Positions 7,787-15,395 of a stretch of DNA of 64,000 bases are shown piece after piece. Both the position numbers and the translations under genes were made by a program. The notes under the pieces are model-generated. The model was not told the DNA's origin, searched no databases, and saw nothing but the letters and a program-made list of their open reading frames with translations. The DNA comes from Hymenobacter properus (GTDB lineage Bacteria; Bacteroidota; Bacteroidia; Cytophagales; Hymenobacteraceae): the NCBI RefSeq assembly GCF_015694735.1, contig NZ_JADQDP010000002.1, positions 1,302,001 to 1,366,000 on the forward strand, in the 5' to 3' direction. Within the stretch, counting starts at the first letter, position 1. Every line of letters begins with the position of its first letter.

Positions 7787-9322
7787 ATGATGAACGAGCA
7801 CCCCGGCTTTTGGGGCGTGCTGAAACGCCCCTTTGTGCTCGATTTGCGGGCCCTCGCGCTGCTGCGCATGGCCACGGCGGCCGTGGTGCTGCTCGATTTG
7901 GCCATCCGCAGCACCGACCTCGAAGCCTTCTACAGCAACATGGGCGTGCTGCCGGTACCGGCACTGATGGAGCACGCCTGGACGCCCTACCAATTCTCGC
8001 TGCACGCCGCCACCGGCCTGTGGCAGGGCGAGGCCGTGCTGTTTTTGCTGGCGGCCGGGCTGGCCGGGGCGCTGCTGCTGGGCTACCACACGCGGCTGGC
8101 CACAGTGGCCTCGTGGGTGCTGCTGGTGTCGCTTCAGAACCGCAACACGCTTATTGGCCAGGGCGGCGACGACCTACTGCGCATGCTGCTGTTCTGGGGC
8201 ATGTTTCTGCCCTGGGGCCGGGTGTGGGCCTGGGACGCGCGCGGCAAGCCGGCGCCGGAGCGGCTCGATTATTTCAGTGCCGCCACGGTGGCCTATGTGG
8301 TGCAGCTGGCGCTGGTGTACTGGTGCACGGCCCTGCTCAAAAGCGGCGGCGAATGGACCAACGACGGCACTGCCCTCTACTACGCCTTCAGCCTTGACCA
8401 GCTGCTGCTGCCCGGTGGCCGCCTGCTCTACCCGTACCCCGAGTTGCTGCGCGTGCTCACGTTTGGGGCTTATTTCATGGAACTGCTGCTGCCGTTTGCG
8501 CTATTCATTCCGGTGGGGGTGCGCTGGTGGCGGCTGCTGGTGATAGTCGTGTTATTCGGCTTTCACCTCACCATCAGCCTCACGCTGTATGTGGGGCTGT
8601 TTTTCCTGATAAACTGGGCGTCAATTGTGGGCTTGCTGCCGCCCGTGGCGCTGAACTGGCTGGCGCGCCGGTTTGGCGCGGCGCCGCAAGTGCCGCGCTG
8701 GCCGGTGCGTCTGCCCGTATGGCGGCTGCCCTGGCACCTGCGGCTGGAGCGCACTCGCCCGGCCACGGCCACCGGGCAGCGGCGCAGTCGGGTGCTGCGC
8801 GAGGCCTTCGTGGGGTTGTCGCTGGCCTACGTCTGCGTCTGGAACCTGGACGACGTGGCCGTTATCCGCCCGGCCAGCGGGCTGCTGCCGGCCCCCCTGC
8901 GCTGGTTCGGCTACCTGTTCCGCGTCGACCAGCACTGGGGCATGTTTGCGCCTGTGGTGTTCAAAGACGACGGCTGGTACATCCTTGAAGGTACCACCAA
9001 AAAGGGCAAACTGCTGGACCTCAACCGCAACGGTGCTCTGGTGCGCTACGCCAAGCCGGCCGCCGTGGTAGACCTGTTCAAAAACGACCGTTGGCGCAAG
9101 TATTCCGAGAATTACCTCTTCGTTGACAACGCCTGGATGCGGCCCTACTACTGCAACTACCTGTTGCGCGTCTGGCACGAAAACCCGGCTCACGCCCCGC
9201 TGCGGCACTTATCGGTGGTGTACATGAAAGAGGTGTCGCTGCCCAACTACCGGGTGGCCAAGCCCACCCGCGAGGTGCTGTGCGACTGCGAGTTGACGAA
9301 CCCAAAGGCTGGCTCTGAATAG
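7787..9322 (+). CDS. HTTM-domain integral membrane protein
   Basis: This 511-residue polytopic membrane protein is related to the horizontally transferred transmembrane domain of vitamin K-dependent gamma-carboxylases. The start MMNEHPG at 7787 is preferred because 33 upstream in-frame residues are cysteine/arginine-rich and unlike the family. The conserved core begins RALALLRMATAAVVLLDLAIR, then FYSNMGVLP. Several transmembrane helices span about 25-300 (for example AVLFLLAAGLAGALLLG and LLVIVVLFGFHLTISLTLYVGL). Another hydrophobic helix lies near 345, and a C-terminal soluble domain (about 375-511) has several aromatic strands. Bacterial HTTM proteins lack a proven reaction. The divergent DCC gene 131 bases away is a typical partner. 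Confidence 0.85.
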   Translation: MMNEHPGFWGVLKRPFVLDLRALALLRMATAAVVLLDLAIRSTDLEAFYSNMGVLPVPALMEHAWTPYQFSLHAATGLWQGEAVLFLLAAGLAGALLLGYHTRLATVASWVLLVSLQNRNTLIGQGGDDLLRMLLFWGMFLPWGRVWAWDARGKPAPERLDYFSAATVAYVVQLALVYWCTALLKSGGEWTNDGTALYYAFSLDQLLLPGGRLLYPYPELLRVLTFGAYFMELLLPFALFIPVGVRWWRLLVIVVLFGFHLTISLTLYVGLFFLINWASIVGLLPPVALNWLARRFGAAPQVPRWPVRLPVWRLPWHLRLERTRPATATGQRRSRVLREAFVGLSLAYVCVWNLDDVAVIRPASGLLPAPLRWFGYLFRVDQHWGMFAPVVFKDDGWYILEGTTKKGKLLDLNRNGALVRYAKPAAVVDLFKNDRWRKYSENYLFVDNAWMRPYYCNYLLRVWHENPAHAPLRHLSVVYMKEVSLPNYRVAKPTREVLCDCELTNPKAGSE

Positions 9323-9429
9323 CAGGGGAAAATACGTATTTATGCCAGGTCCAATACCCACATAGCTAAATGCGTCCGTATAGCCCACGAAGTCCTTCCG
9401 TTTTTCTTTTCCACCTTTCCTCAACCCTT

Positions 9430-9729
9430 ATGAAACGCAAAATGCTTTCCGTGCTCTCGGGCGCACTTTTGTGCTCGTCGCTCACCGTATTCAGCGCCTG
9501 CACGGCATCCGAAAACGCCGATTCCTCCGGCAGCACCACGCCCCGCACCACCGGCGGCACCACGTCGGCCAGCGACATTAACGGCACACCGGCCGGCAGC
9601 GCCAGCCCCCGCGGCACTACCACCGATGGCACTACGTCGGGTACCACCACAACCGGTACCACCACGTCGGGTACTACCACGTCCGGTACCACCACCTCAG
9701 GCACCACTACGTCGGGTTCTACTACCTGA
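9430..9729 (+). CDS. Small lipoprotein with Thr/Gly/Ser repeats
   Basis: This 99-residue protein has a lipoprotein signal (MKRKMLSVLSGALLCSSLTV, lipid-attachment Cys24 in FSAC). The mature part is almost entirely Thr, Ser and Gly and ends in about seven near-perfect GTTTS units encoded by 15-base tandem repeats with varied codons. It should be an extended, unstructured surface or periplasmic tail; no function can be assigned. An upstream in-frame start at 9370 is rejected because it would bury the signal peptide. A terminator follows 20 bases after the stop. Confidence 0.7.
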   Translation: MKRKMLSVLSGALLCSSLTVFSACTASENADSSGSTTPRTTGGTTSASDINGTPAGSASPRGTTTDGTTSGTTTTGTTTSGTTTSGTTTSGTTTSGSTT

Positions 9730-9749
9730 TTTTAAATTGCCTTCCCATC

Positions 9750-9789
9750 AACAGGGCCATTTCCTTCGCGGATTTGGCCCTGTTTTTTT
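9750..9789 (+). terminator. Intrinsic terminator
   Basis: AACAGGGCC (9750-9758) pairs with GGCCCTGTT (9776-9784), followed by a T run. It ends the repeat-lipoprotein gene just before the convergent hydrolase gene. Confidence 0.8.
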
Positions 9790-9800
9790 CTGCTACCAGC

Positions 9801-10952
9801 CTAGGCCCACTGCTTCAGGTACTGAAACACCTCCGGGTGCGTGAGCAAGCCGCCGTGGTGCTGCTGGCTGAACACGGCCGTGCGCACGTTGGCCCCGGTG
9901 GGCAGGGCCGCCTCGTCGCCAAAGGTAGCGCGGCCGCGGGCGCTGTTGTGGCCCACCAGCCCGTCGCCGAAATACTCGCGCAGGGCCGCTGGGCGGGTGG
10001 TGCGCAGCCAGGAGCCCATCAAAATGTGATACTGCACACCCGGCAGCGGCGGCACCGGCGTGCGCGGCGGCGTGAGGTCGTTGGCGTGGGCGTCCTGCCA
10101 GTCCTCATCCACCAAAATGGAGTAGCGCAAGTCCTTGATGCCGTTGCTGCGCTGGTTGAGGGCCTTGCTCAGAAATCGCGTCGGAAACAGGTTGATGCGC
10201 TCCAGCAGTCGCGCCGTGAGGTGCGAGTTCTGCTCCAGCCACGAGCCGTCGTTGGGCGTGCCGATGAGAAACACCGAGCGCAGGTGGGCCAGCCAGGGCG
10301 CTTTTTCAATGGGCAATGAGTAATTATCAATTCGCAATTTGGGAGTTGCGGCAGCCCCGGTCTGAGGCATTGTTAATTGCTCATTGCCCATTGCGAATTG
10401 CCCGTAAAATCCCGCGCTCCGGATGATGAGCCCGCCCATGCTGTGGCCCACCAGCACCAGTTCGCCGATGGCGTCGGGGTAGGTAGTTACCAGCTCGGAA
10501 AGGAGGCGGCTGAGCTCGCGGCCGTTTTCGGACAGGTGCAGGCCGGTGTTGTAGCGCAGGTAAAGGGCGCGGCAATGGGTTTCTTCGGCCAGGCGGGGGC
10601 CGTAGCGGCGGCTGCCGGGCGCATCCTGAAAGCCGGTTTGCCAGATGAGTTCGTCGCCCATCAGGCCGTGCACGAACACCACCGTTTTCTGCAGGGGCTC
10701 AGTCAGGCGCAGGTCGGCCACGGCCACGTCGTGCCCGCCGCGCCGGAAGCTCATCCGAATGGCCCGCTTGTCGAAGCGCGCGGCCAGCTGGTCGCCGAGG
10801 GCGCCGTTGAGCACGGGCAGGAAAAAATGCTGGTGCGCCTGGCCTGAGCGCACCACGTAGCTGGCCCCGCGCACCGGCAGCAGGGCCGCCCGCCCCACGG
10901 CCCCAAGGGCCCGGCGGAAGCGGGAAGGCTGGTTGGAATCGGAGGCGGCCAT
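9801..10952 (-). CDS. Alpha/beta hydrolase (lipase-like) carrying an in-frame palindromic insertion
   Basis: This is a 383-residue hydrolase with the lipase/esterase core: oxyanion strand VVFVHGLMGDE (91-101), nucleophile elbow GHSMGG with Ser171, strand VFLIGTPNDGS (227-237), and a C-terminal FSQQHHGGLLTHP that probably supplies the catalytic histidine. The start at 10952 (MAASDSNQ) is chosen because the longer frame upstream runs across the divergent lipoprotein gene. Residues about 184-217, between the elbow helix and the next core strand, are encoded by a palindromic repeat (10307-10393) and have unrelated composition (MGNEQLTM, then LRIDNYSLPIE). The frame stays open, so the enzyme may tolerate the loop, but activity is unproven. 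No signal peptide is visible. Confidence 0.82.
   Translation of the reverse strand: MAASDSNQPSRFRRALGAVGRAALLPVRGASYVVRSGQAHQHFFLPVLNGALGDQLAARFDKRAIRMSFRRGGHDVAVADLRLTEPLQKTVVFVHGLMGDELIWQTGFQDAPGSRRYGPRLAEETHCRALYLRYNTGLHLSENGRELSRLLSELVTTYPDAIGELVLVGHSMGGLIIRSAGFYGQFAMGNEQLTMPQTGAAATPKLRIDNYSLPIEKAPWLAHLRSVFLIGTPNDGSWLEQNSHLTARLLERINLFPTRFLSKALNQRSNGIKDLRYSILVDEDWQDAHANDLTPPRTPVPPLPGVQYHILMGSWLRTTRPAALREYFGDGLVGHNSARGRATFGDEAALPTGANVRTAVFSQQHHGGLLTHPEVFQYLKQWA
10307..10393. repeat. Palindromic element M inserted in a coding sequence
   Basis: A 25-base arm at 10307-10331 is the inverse of 10369-10393 with two mismatches, around a 37-base centre. The arms contain CAATGGGCAATGAG and share TGAGCA[AG]TTAACAAT with element L at 13689-13780. 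It lies wholly inside the lipase-like gene and adds about 30 codons without a stop. Confidence 0.85.
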
Positions 10953-11072
10953 GAGCAAAAAAGCAGGGGCGGCGGCACGCGCCGGCGCCGAAAGTAACGC
11001 CCCGGGCCGTATTGGGTTGGCCTTCCGGGCGAAATCCCCGTACTTTGTGTGTCCAATCCCAAGACCACCTTC

Positions 11073-11441
11073 ATGAAGCTTTCTTCCCGTCCCGCCCTGG
11101 CCTTGCTGCTGGGCACCGCTTTGGCCGCCACGCTGACATCCTGCGACTACCGCTGGAGCCCCGGCGAAAACATGCAGTTCCGTCACGGTTTCACCAACGC
11201 CCCCGGCTGGCACAACTCGGACGTGAACCGCGACAGCATCAACTACAAGCAGGAAGTGCACACCCCCATTGGCGTGGGTTCGGCCATCGGCATCAAGAAC
11301 GGCACCGTGCAGGACCAGCTGAACTCGGCCCCGGCTGGCAAGAGCACCGCCACGCCCCAGGACGCCAGCGGCCAGCTGGGCAACGCCGACCAGTCGACGA
11401 ACGGCAACGGCAACCAGAACGACGCGCCGCAGCCGAAATAG
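11073..11441 (+). CDS. Small lipoprotein of unknown function
   Basis: This 122-residue protein has a lipoprotein signal ending LAATLTSC (lipid-attachment Cys24). The mature N-terminus (DYRWSPGENMQFRHGFTNAPGW) is conserved-looking, with several aromatic residues. The C-terminal 50 residues are Gln/Asn/Gly-rich and probably disordered. The ATG at 11073 is preferred over an in-frame start at 11049, which would lengthen the n-region before the lipobox. It is divergent from the hydrolase gene, and a strong terminator follows. No family is recognised. Confidence 0.68.
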   Translation: MKLSSRPALALLLGTALAATLTSCDYRWSPGENMQFRHGFTNAPGWHNSDVNRDSINYKQEVHTPIGVGSAIGIKNGTVQDQLNSAPAGKSTATPQDASGQLGNADQSTNGNGNQNDAPQPK

Positions 11442-11466
11442 CTTTTTTATAAGCTCCGCCTTACGA

Positions 11467-11495
11467 GCCCATTACCGACCGGTAATGGGCTTTTT
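11467..11495 (+). terminator. Intrinsic terminator
   Basis: A perfect 10-bp stem GCCCATTACC/GGTAATGGGC with a four-base loop and TTTTT lies 25 bases after the lipoprotein stop. Confidence 0.88.
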
Positions 11496-11648
11496 GCATT
11501 CCGGCCAAGCCCGACGCTACCTCGCCCGGCCGCAAAAAATACCCAACCCGCCCGACCCGCGTGGCCGTAGTACCTGCGCGCCAACCGGGCCCGTCCCGGT
11601 GCGGCCGCTGCCTGTACTGTTGTTTCATTTCTTCCTTTCCGCCTGCCT

Positions 11649-12842
11649 ATGCTTTCCAATGATGCCTCCCGGGCCGACACGCCCGCCTTCACCGCCGTAG
11701 TGCCCGGCCTGAGCGTGCTGCGCGACGTGTTCGTGAACCTTTTCTACGCCTTCCCGCAAGACCAGCCGCAGGGCCCCTGGGTACTGATTGATGCCGGCCT
11801 GCCCGGCTCGTCCCACAAGATTAAGAAGCAGGCCGAGGAGCTGTTTGGCCCCGACACGCCGCCCGTGGCCATTCTGCTCACCCACGGCCACTTCGACCAC
11901 GTGGGCGCCCTCGACGGCCTGCTGGCCGCCTGGCCCGACGTGCCCGTGTATGCCCACCCCCTGGAGCTGCCCTACCTCACGGGCCGCTCCAGCTTCCCGC
12001 CGCCCGACCCCACCGTTGGTGGCGGCATGATGGCCTACATGTCCTTCACCTATCCCAAGCACGCCTACAATTTTGGCAGCCGCGTGCAGGCGCTGCCGGC
12101 CGATGGCAGCGTGCCCGGCCTGCCTGGCTGGCGCTGGGTGCACACGCCGGGCCACACATTCGGGCACGTGTCCTTTTTCCGCGAGCACGACAAGGTGCTG
12201 GTGGCCGGCGACGCGTTTACCACGGTGAAGCAGGAATCGGGCTCGGCCGTGTTCACGCAAAAGCAAGAGGTGCACGGCCCGCCGGCCTACTTCACGCCCG
12301 ACTGGGACGCCGCACGCGACTCGATGGCGCTGCTGGCCCGCATGGAACCCGAAGTGGCCGCCACCGGCCACGGCATTGCCATGCACGGCGAGGAATTGCG
12401 CCGCCAGTTAGACAATTTCGTTCCCCGCTTCGACGAGTTGGCGCGCCCCAAAGTGGGCCGCTACGTTAAAACGCCCGCCACGGCCGACGGCAGCGGCGTG
12501 ACCTCGGTGCCGCCGCCCCTGGTGCGGCCCTGGCTGAAGGTACTGGCCGTGGCCGGCCTGGCGCTGGGGGGCGTGGCACTGGCCACGGCCGGCAAAGGCA
12601 AGAAGAAGAGCAAGAAGCGCAAGCCGCAAGCATCCAGTCAGTCAGCTGACTCGTTCGGCCCACTCCAGCCCCGCACGACGGATGGTTCGTACCGCGCCTG
12701 GTACCGCGACAGCCCGGCCGGCTCGTCGGCCAGTGGCTTCGAAACGTATGCGCCCGATACGGACCCGAGCGGTGCCCACGCCAACCACGACCAGCGCTAT
12801 ACCAGCACGGAGGGCCGCAAAATCGAAACGCAGTACCCGTAG
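11649..12842 (+). CDS. Metallo-beta-lactamase-fold hydrolase with membrane segment and hydrophilic tail
   Basis: This is a 397-residue protein. Residues 10-260 are a standard MBL-fold domain: THGHFDHVG (metal ligands His79, His81, Asp83, His84), TPGHTFGH (His169), GDAF (Asp188) and ATGHG (His241), consistent with a dinuclear zinc hydrolase of the glyoxalase-II-like group. Unusually, the domain is followed by a hydrophobic helix (about 296-314, LKVLAVAGLALGGVALATA), a lysine cluster (GKGKKKSKKRK) and about 70 polar residues. This looks like a tail anchor, with the catalytic domain and the basic tail on opposite sides or with the helix packed peripherally. The substrate is unknown. A perfect 33-bp inverted repeat lies 24 bases after the stop. 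Confidence 0.85.
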   Translation: MLSNDASRADTPAFTAVVPGLSVLRDVFVNLFYAFPQDQPQGPWVLIDAGLPGSSHKIKKQAEELFGPDTPPVAILLTHGHFDHVGALDGLLAAWPDVPVYAHPLELPYLTGRSSFPPPDPTVGGGMMAYMSFTYPKHAYNFGSRVQALPADGSVPGLPGWRWVHTPGHTFGHVSFFREHDKVLVAGDAFTTVKQESGSAVFTQKQEVHGPPAYFTPDWDAARDSMALLARMEPEVAATGHGIAMHGEELRRQLDNFVPRFDELARPKVGRYVKTPATADGSGVTSVPPPLVRPWLKVLAVAGLALGGVALATAGKGKKKSKKRKPQASSQSADSFGPLQPRTTDGSYRAWYRDSPAGSSASGFETYAPDTDPSGAHANHDQRYTSTEGRKIETQYP

Positions 12843-12866
12843 AGAGGTGCGGATAAACGGCGCGGT

Positions 12867-12960
12867 GCGGGCTGCCGGCTTTGGGCCGGCTGTCCGCTCG
12901 TTGTTAACGCAAAGTTGCTCTGACAGAGAGCGGACAGCCGGCCCAAAGCCGGCAGCCCGC
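12867..12960. repeat. Perfect 33-bp inverted repeat (element K)
   Basis: Arms at 12867-12899 and 12928-12960 are exact inverse copies around a 28-base loop. Each arm holds a smaller palindrome, GCCGGC-TTTGG-GCCGGC. It begins 24 bases after the metallo-hydrolase stop. No T run follows, so it is not a canonical terminator. Confidence 0.9.
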
Positions 12961-12990
12961 CACAGCGCAGGCTCTAGCATCCTTCAAATA

Positions 12991-13030
12991 AGAAAAGCCC
13001 ACTTCCATCAAGAAGCGGGGCTTTCTTTTT
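12991..13030. terminator. Bidirectional terminator between convergent genes
   Basis: An AAAAGCCC...CTTC stem pairs with GAAG...GGGGCTTT and is flanked by A and T runs. It lies between the plus-strand metallo-hydrolase and the minus-strand flavin reductase-like gene. Confidence 0.75.
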
Positions 13031-13048
13031 CGCAAGGCTGCAGCCGCC

Positions 13049-13681
13049 TCACGGCAGCGGCACGGGTGGCTGGCCCGGCCGGGCGTAGCCGAAGCGCACC
13101 GGGGGCGCCACGGCGTGGTAGCCGTCGAGGCCGGAAATGGCGGCGGTGCCGGCGGCGGCCAGGTCCAGGGTGCCATCGGGGCGCAGCAGTTCGTCGTGCA
13201 GGTACACGTGCTCCACAGCACCTACCAGTAGCACGGTACCGTTGCTGATGGCGTGCTCTTCGAGCAGCCGCAGACCGATGCTGAGGGCGCTTTCAGCCAC
13301 GTAGGGGGCGGCAAAACCGTCGCGGTACTCGGCAGTGAAGCCGCATTCGTCAAACTCCGAAACCGTGTCCGGGAAGTTTGCCGAGGTGTAATGCGCCTGC
13401 GCGGCCAAGGCTTCGGGCACGTGGTTGAGGGTGAAGCAGCCGCTGGCTTTTAGGTTGGCGTAGGTGTGGCGGGGCACGGTGGTGGGCCGCGTCACAATGC
13501 CGAGCAACGCCGGGTCGGAGCCCAGGTGCAGGGCTGAGCTAAACACAGCCAGGTTGGTGGCGCCGTCGGGCGCGGCCGTGCCCACCAGGTTGGCGGGCTT
13601 GAAGCCCGGCAGGCCGTTGACGAGGTTGAGGCGGTAGATTTTCTCGAAAGCCTGAATGTCGGCGGTGGTGAGGTGGCGCAT
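13049..13681 (-). CDS. Flavin reductase-like FMN-binding protein
   Basis: This 210-residue protein matches the flavin reductase-like split-barrel family. Visible features are VGTAAPDGATNLAVFSSALHLGSDPALLGIV (39-69), PRHTYANLKASGCFTLNHV, the AHYTSANF segment and the C-terminal dimer strand. Such proteins bind FMN and reduce it, or use it for small oxidoreductions; the partner is unknown. The start at 13681 (MRHLTTADI) fits the family. A longer in-frame reading begins inside palindrome L and gives the unlikely peptide MTVISEQLTISRHQ. The start codon is seven bases from that palindrome, so the 5' untranslated region consists largely of repeat. Confidence 0.82.
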   Translation of the reverse strand: MRHLTTADIQAFEKIYRLNLVNGLPGFKPANLVGTAAPDGATNLAVFSSALHLGSDPALLGIVTRPTTVPRHTYANLKASGCFTLNHVPEALAAQAHYTSANFPDTVSEFDECGFTAEYRDGFAAPYVAESALSIGLRLLEEHAISNGTVLLVGAVEHVYLHDELLRPDGTLDLAAAGTAAISGLDGYHAVAPPVRFGYARPGQPPVPLP

Positions 13682-13688
13682 GTTTAAA

Positions 13689-13780
13689 CAGTTGACAGTT
13701 ATCAGTGAGCAGTTAACAATAAGCGGCCAGTAGTGTTGATGGCGGCTTATAGTTAACTGCTCACTGATAACTGTCAATTG
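13689..13780. repeat. Palindromic element L, 39-nt arms
   Basis: Arms 13689-13727 and 13742-13780 are inverse copies with three mismatches around a 14-base loop. The arms contain ACAGTTATCAGTGAGCAG and share a TGAGCA[AG]TTAACAAT core with element M. It lies 12 bases after the M28 peptidase stop and seven before the next start. Confidence 0.9.
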
Positions 13781-13792
13781 AAGCGAAGCGCC

Positions 13793-15289
13793 CTACCGCT
13801 CCAGCTTAAACCCGGGCTCCCGGGCGGGCGGCGCGGTCCGGTTGGCTACGGCCCAGCCGGTCAGGTACATCCACTGCGTCATGCGGGTGAGCTTGGCGTA
13901 ATCGATGCGGCCGGGCTCGTCGCGCGGGGTGTGGTAGTCGACGTGCAGCAGCGAAGTGTACATAATGGCCGGGATGCCCAGGCGGGCGTAGGGCAGGTGG
14001 TCGGAGCGGAAGTACCAGCCCTCGGGGTGCGTGGGCTTGTCCCACTCGGTATCAAGCTTGAATTTCGGGCCGGCCTGGTTGGCCGCCAGCGCGGTTTTCA
14101 CCAGGTCCGAGGAGTTCATGTGCGGGGGCGTGCTGCCCAACAGGGCGGCGCTGTCGGGCGCGTTGCGGCCCATCATTTCGGCGTTTAAAACCGCCACAAT
14201 GGACGACTGCGGCACCGTAGGGTGGGCCGAAAAATAAGTCGAGCCAATAAGCCCTCGCTCTTCCGAGCCCTGATAAACAAACAAGGCCGAGCGCCGGCCC
14301 GGCTGTTGCTTGAAGGCGCGCATGATGGCCAACAGTGCCGCGCAGCCGGTGGCGTTGTCGTCGGCGCCGTTGTAGATGGAGTCGCCGGCTACGGGGGCGC
14401 GCACGCCGTCGTGGTCTTGGTGGGTGCTGAAGAGGACGTACTCGTTTTTCAGTTGCGGGTCGGTGCCGGGCATCTTGGCCACGATGTTGACCGACGGATA
14501 CTGGAAGCTTTCTACCTTCAGCTCGGCGGTGAGCTGCTGGCCGGCTTGCTGCACCCAGCTGGCTGCGCTAGCCGGCAGCCACACCACCGGCGGCGTGCTC
14601 ACCACGCGGGTGCTGGCCGCGCCGGGCAGGCTGTAGCGGCCCCGCTCATAAATGTGGCTCCAGTGCTCATACAGCGCTTGGGATGCCGCGTCCGACACGA
14701 ACACCACGGCCACCGCGCCGGCGTTCACCAGCTCGCCGGCCTGCCCGGCAAACTTGCCAAACACGTAGCGCCGGTAGCTGATGCCGTCGGTGGGTGCGCC
14801 GGCAATCTGCACCGCCACAGCCTTGCCTTTGATGTCAACTTTGGCCAGCTCGGTAGGCGTGCCGGTGCCCACGTACACCAGCGGCGCGTTCACGCTGGCG
14901 TTGGTGGGGGCCGTTACGGTGCCGTCCTCGTTCAGCTTAATCTCATGGCTGCCAATGCGCAGGGTGCTACTTTTGCTCAGGCGGGTGCGCTGCAGGTTGA
15001 ACCACTGGAAGTAGGTGCCGTCGTCGCCGGCGGGCAGCATGCCGGTTGCCCGAATCTGGTCGGCCAGCCACACCGAGGCTTTCAGCTCATCGAGCGTACC
15101 GCCCTCGCGCCCACGGAAATGGTCGCCGGCCAGCGCAAACAAGTCGCGCCGAATGTCGGCTTCGCGGATGGCGCTTTCGGCATTAGCGGGCTTGGCGGCA
15201 GGTTTCTTTTGGGCCGTGGCGGCGAGGGGCGCGGCCAGCGTCAGACTGGCCAGCAGCAGGCGGGAAGCAGTTTGGAGAATTCTTTTCAT
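13793..15289 (-). CDS. Secreted M28-family zinc peptidase with PA domain
   Basis: This 498-residue protein has a signal peptide (LLLASLTLAAPLAATAQ, cut near residue 27) and should act in the periplasm or outside. Metal-ligand motifs of the M28 aminopeptidase family are in order: STHQDHDGV (His290, Asp292), GADDNATG (Asp310), GSEERG (catalytic Glu343, metal Glu344), LNAEMMG (Glu371, where many relatives have Asp) and DYHTPRDE (His453). A protease-associated-like insert covers about 125-260 (PLVYVGTG, then VKGKAVAVQIAG-like strands). It releases N-terminal amino acids in characterised relatives; specificity here is unknown. An alternative start three codons upstream (15298) exists. It opens the minus-strand peptidase block. 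Confidence 0.88.
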   Translation of the reverse strand: MKRILQTASRLLLASLTLAAPLAATAQKKPAAKPANAESAIREADIRRDLFALAGDHFRGREGGTLDELKASVWLADQIRATGMLPAGDDGTYFQWFNLQRTRLSKSSTLRIGSHEIKLNEDGTVTAPTNASVNAPLVYVGTGTPTELAKVDIKGKAVAVQIAGAPTDGISYRRYVFGKFAGQAGELVNAGAVAVVFVSDAASQALYEHWSHIYERGRYSLPGAASTRVVSTPPVVWLPASAASWVQQAGQQLTAELKVESFQYPSVNIVAKMPGTDPQLKNEYVLFSTHQDHDGVRAPVAGDSIYNGADDNATGCAALLAIMRAFKQQPGRRSALFVYQGSEERGLIGSTYFSAHPTVPQSSIVAVLNAEMMGRNAPDSAALLGSTPPHMNSSDLVKTALAANQAGPKFKLDTEWDKPTHPEGWYFRSDHLPYARLGIPAIMYTSLLHVDYHTPRDEPGRIDYAKLTRMTQWMYLTGWAVANRTAPPAREPGFKLER

Positions 15290-15353
15290 ATGCGGCAAGT
15301 GGGTAGGGGCGAGGCTTGCCCTCGCCCATCGTTGAACGAATTTGTTGAACGTA

Positions 15354-15380
15354 CTGGCGCGCGTCTCCGACGCGTGCCAG
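15354..15380. repeat. Short hairpin element P between peptidase genes
   Basis: A 12-bp stem (CTGGCGCGCGTC with GACGCGTGCCAG, one mismatch) and a three-base loop lie 15 bases after the S9 peptidase stop at 15396. A second, 7-bp hairpin (GGGCGAG/CTCGCCC) is at 15307-15327. Neither has a T run. Confidence 0.7.
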
Positions 15381-15395
15381 CAGCGGAATACGTTT

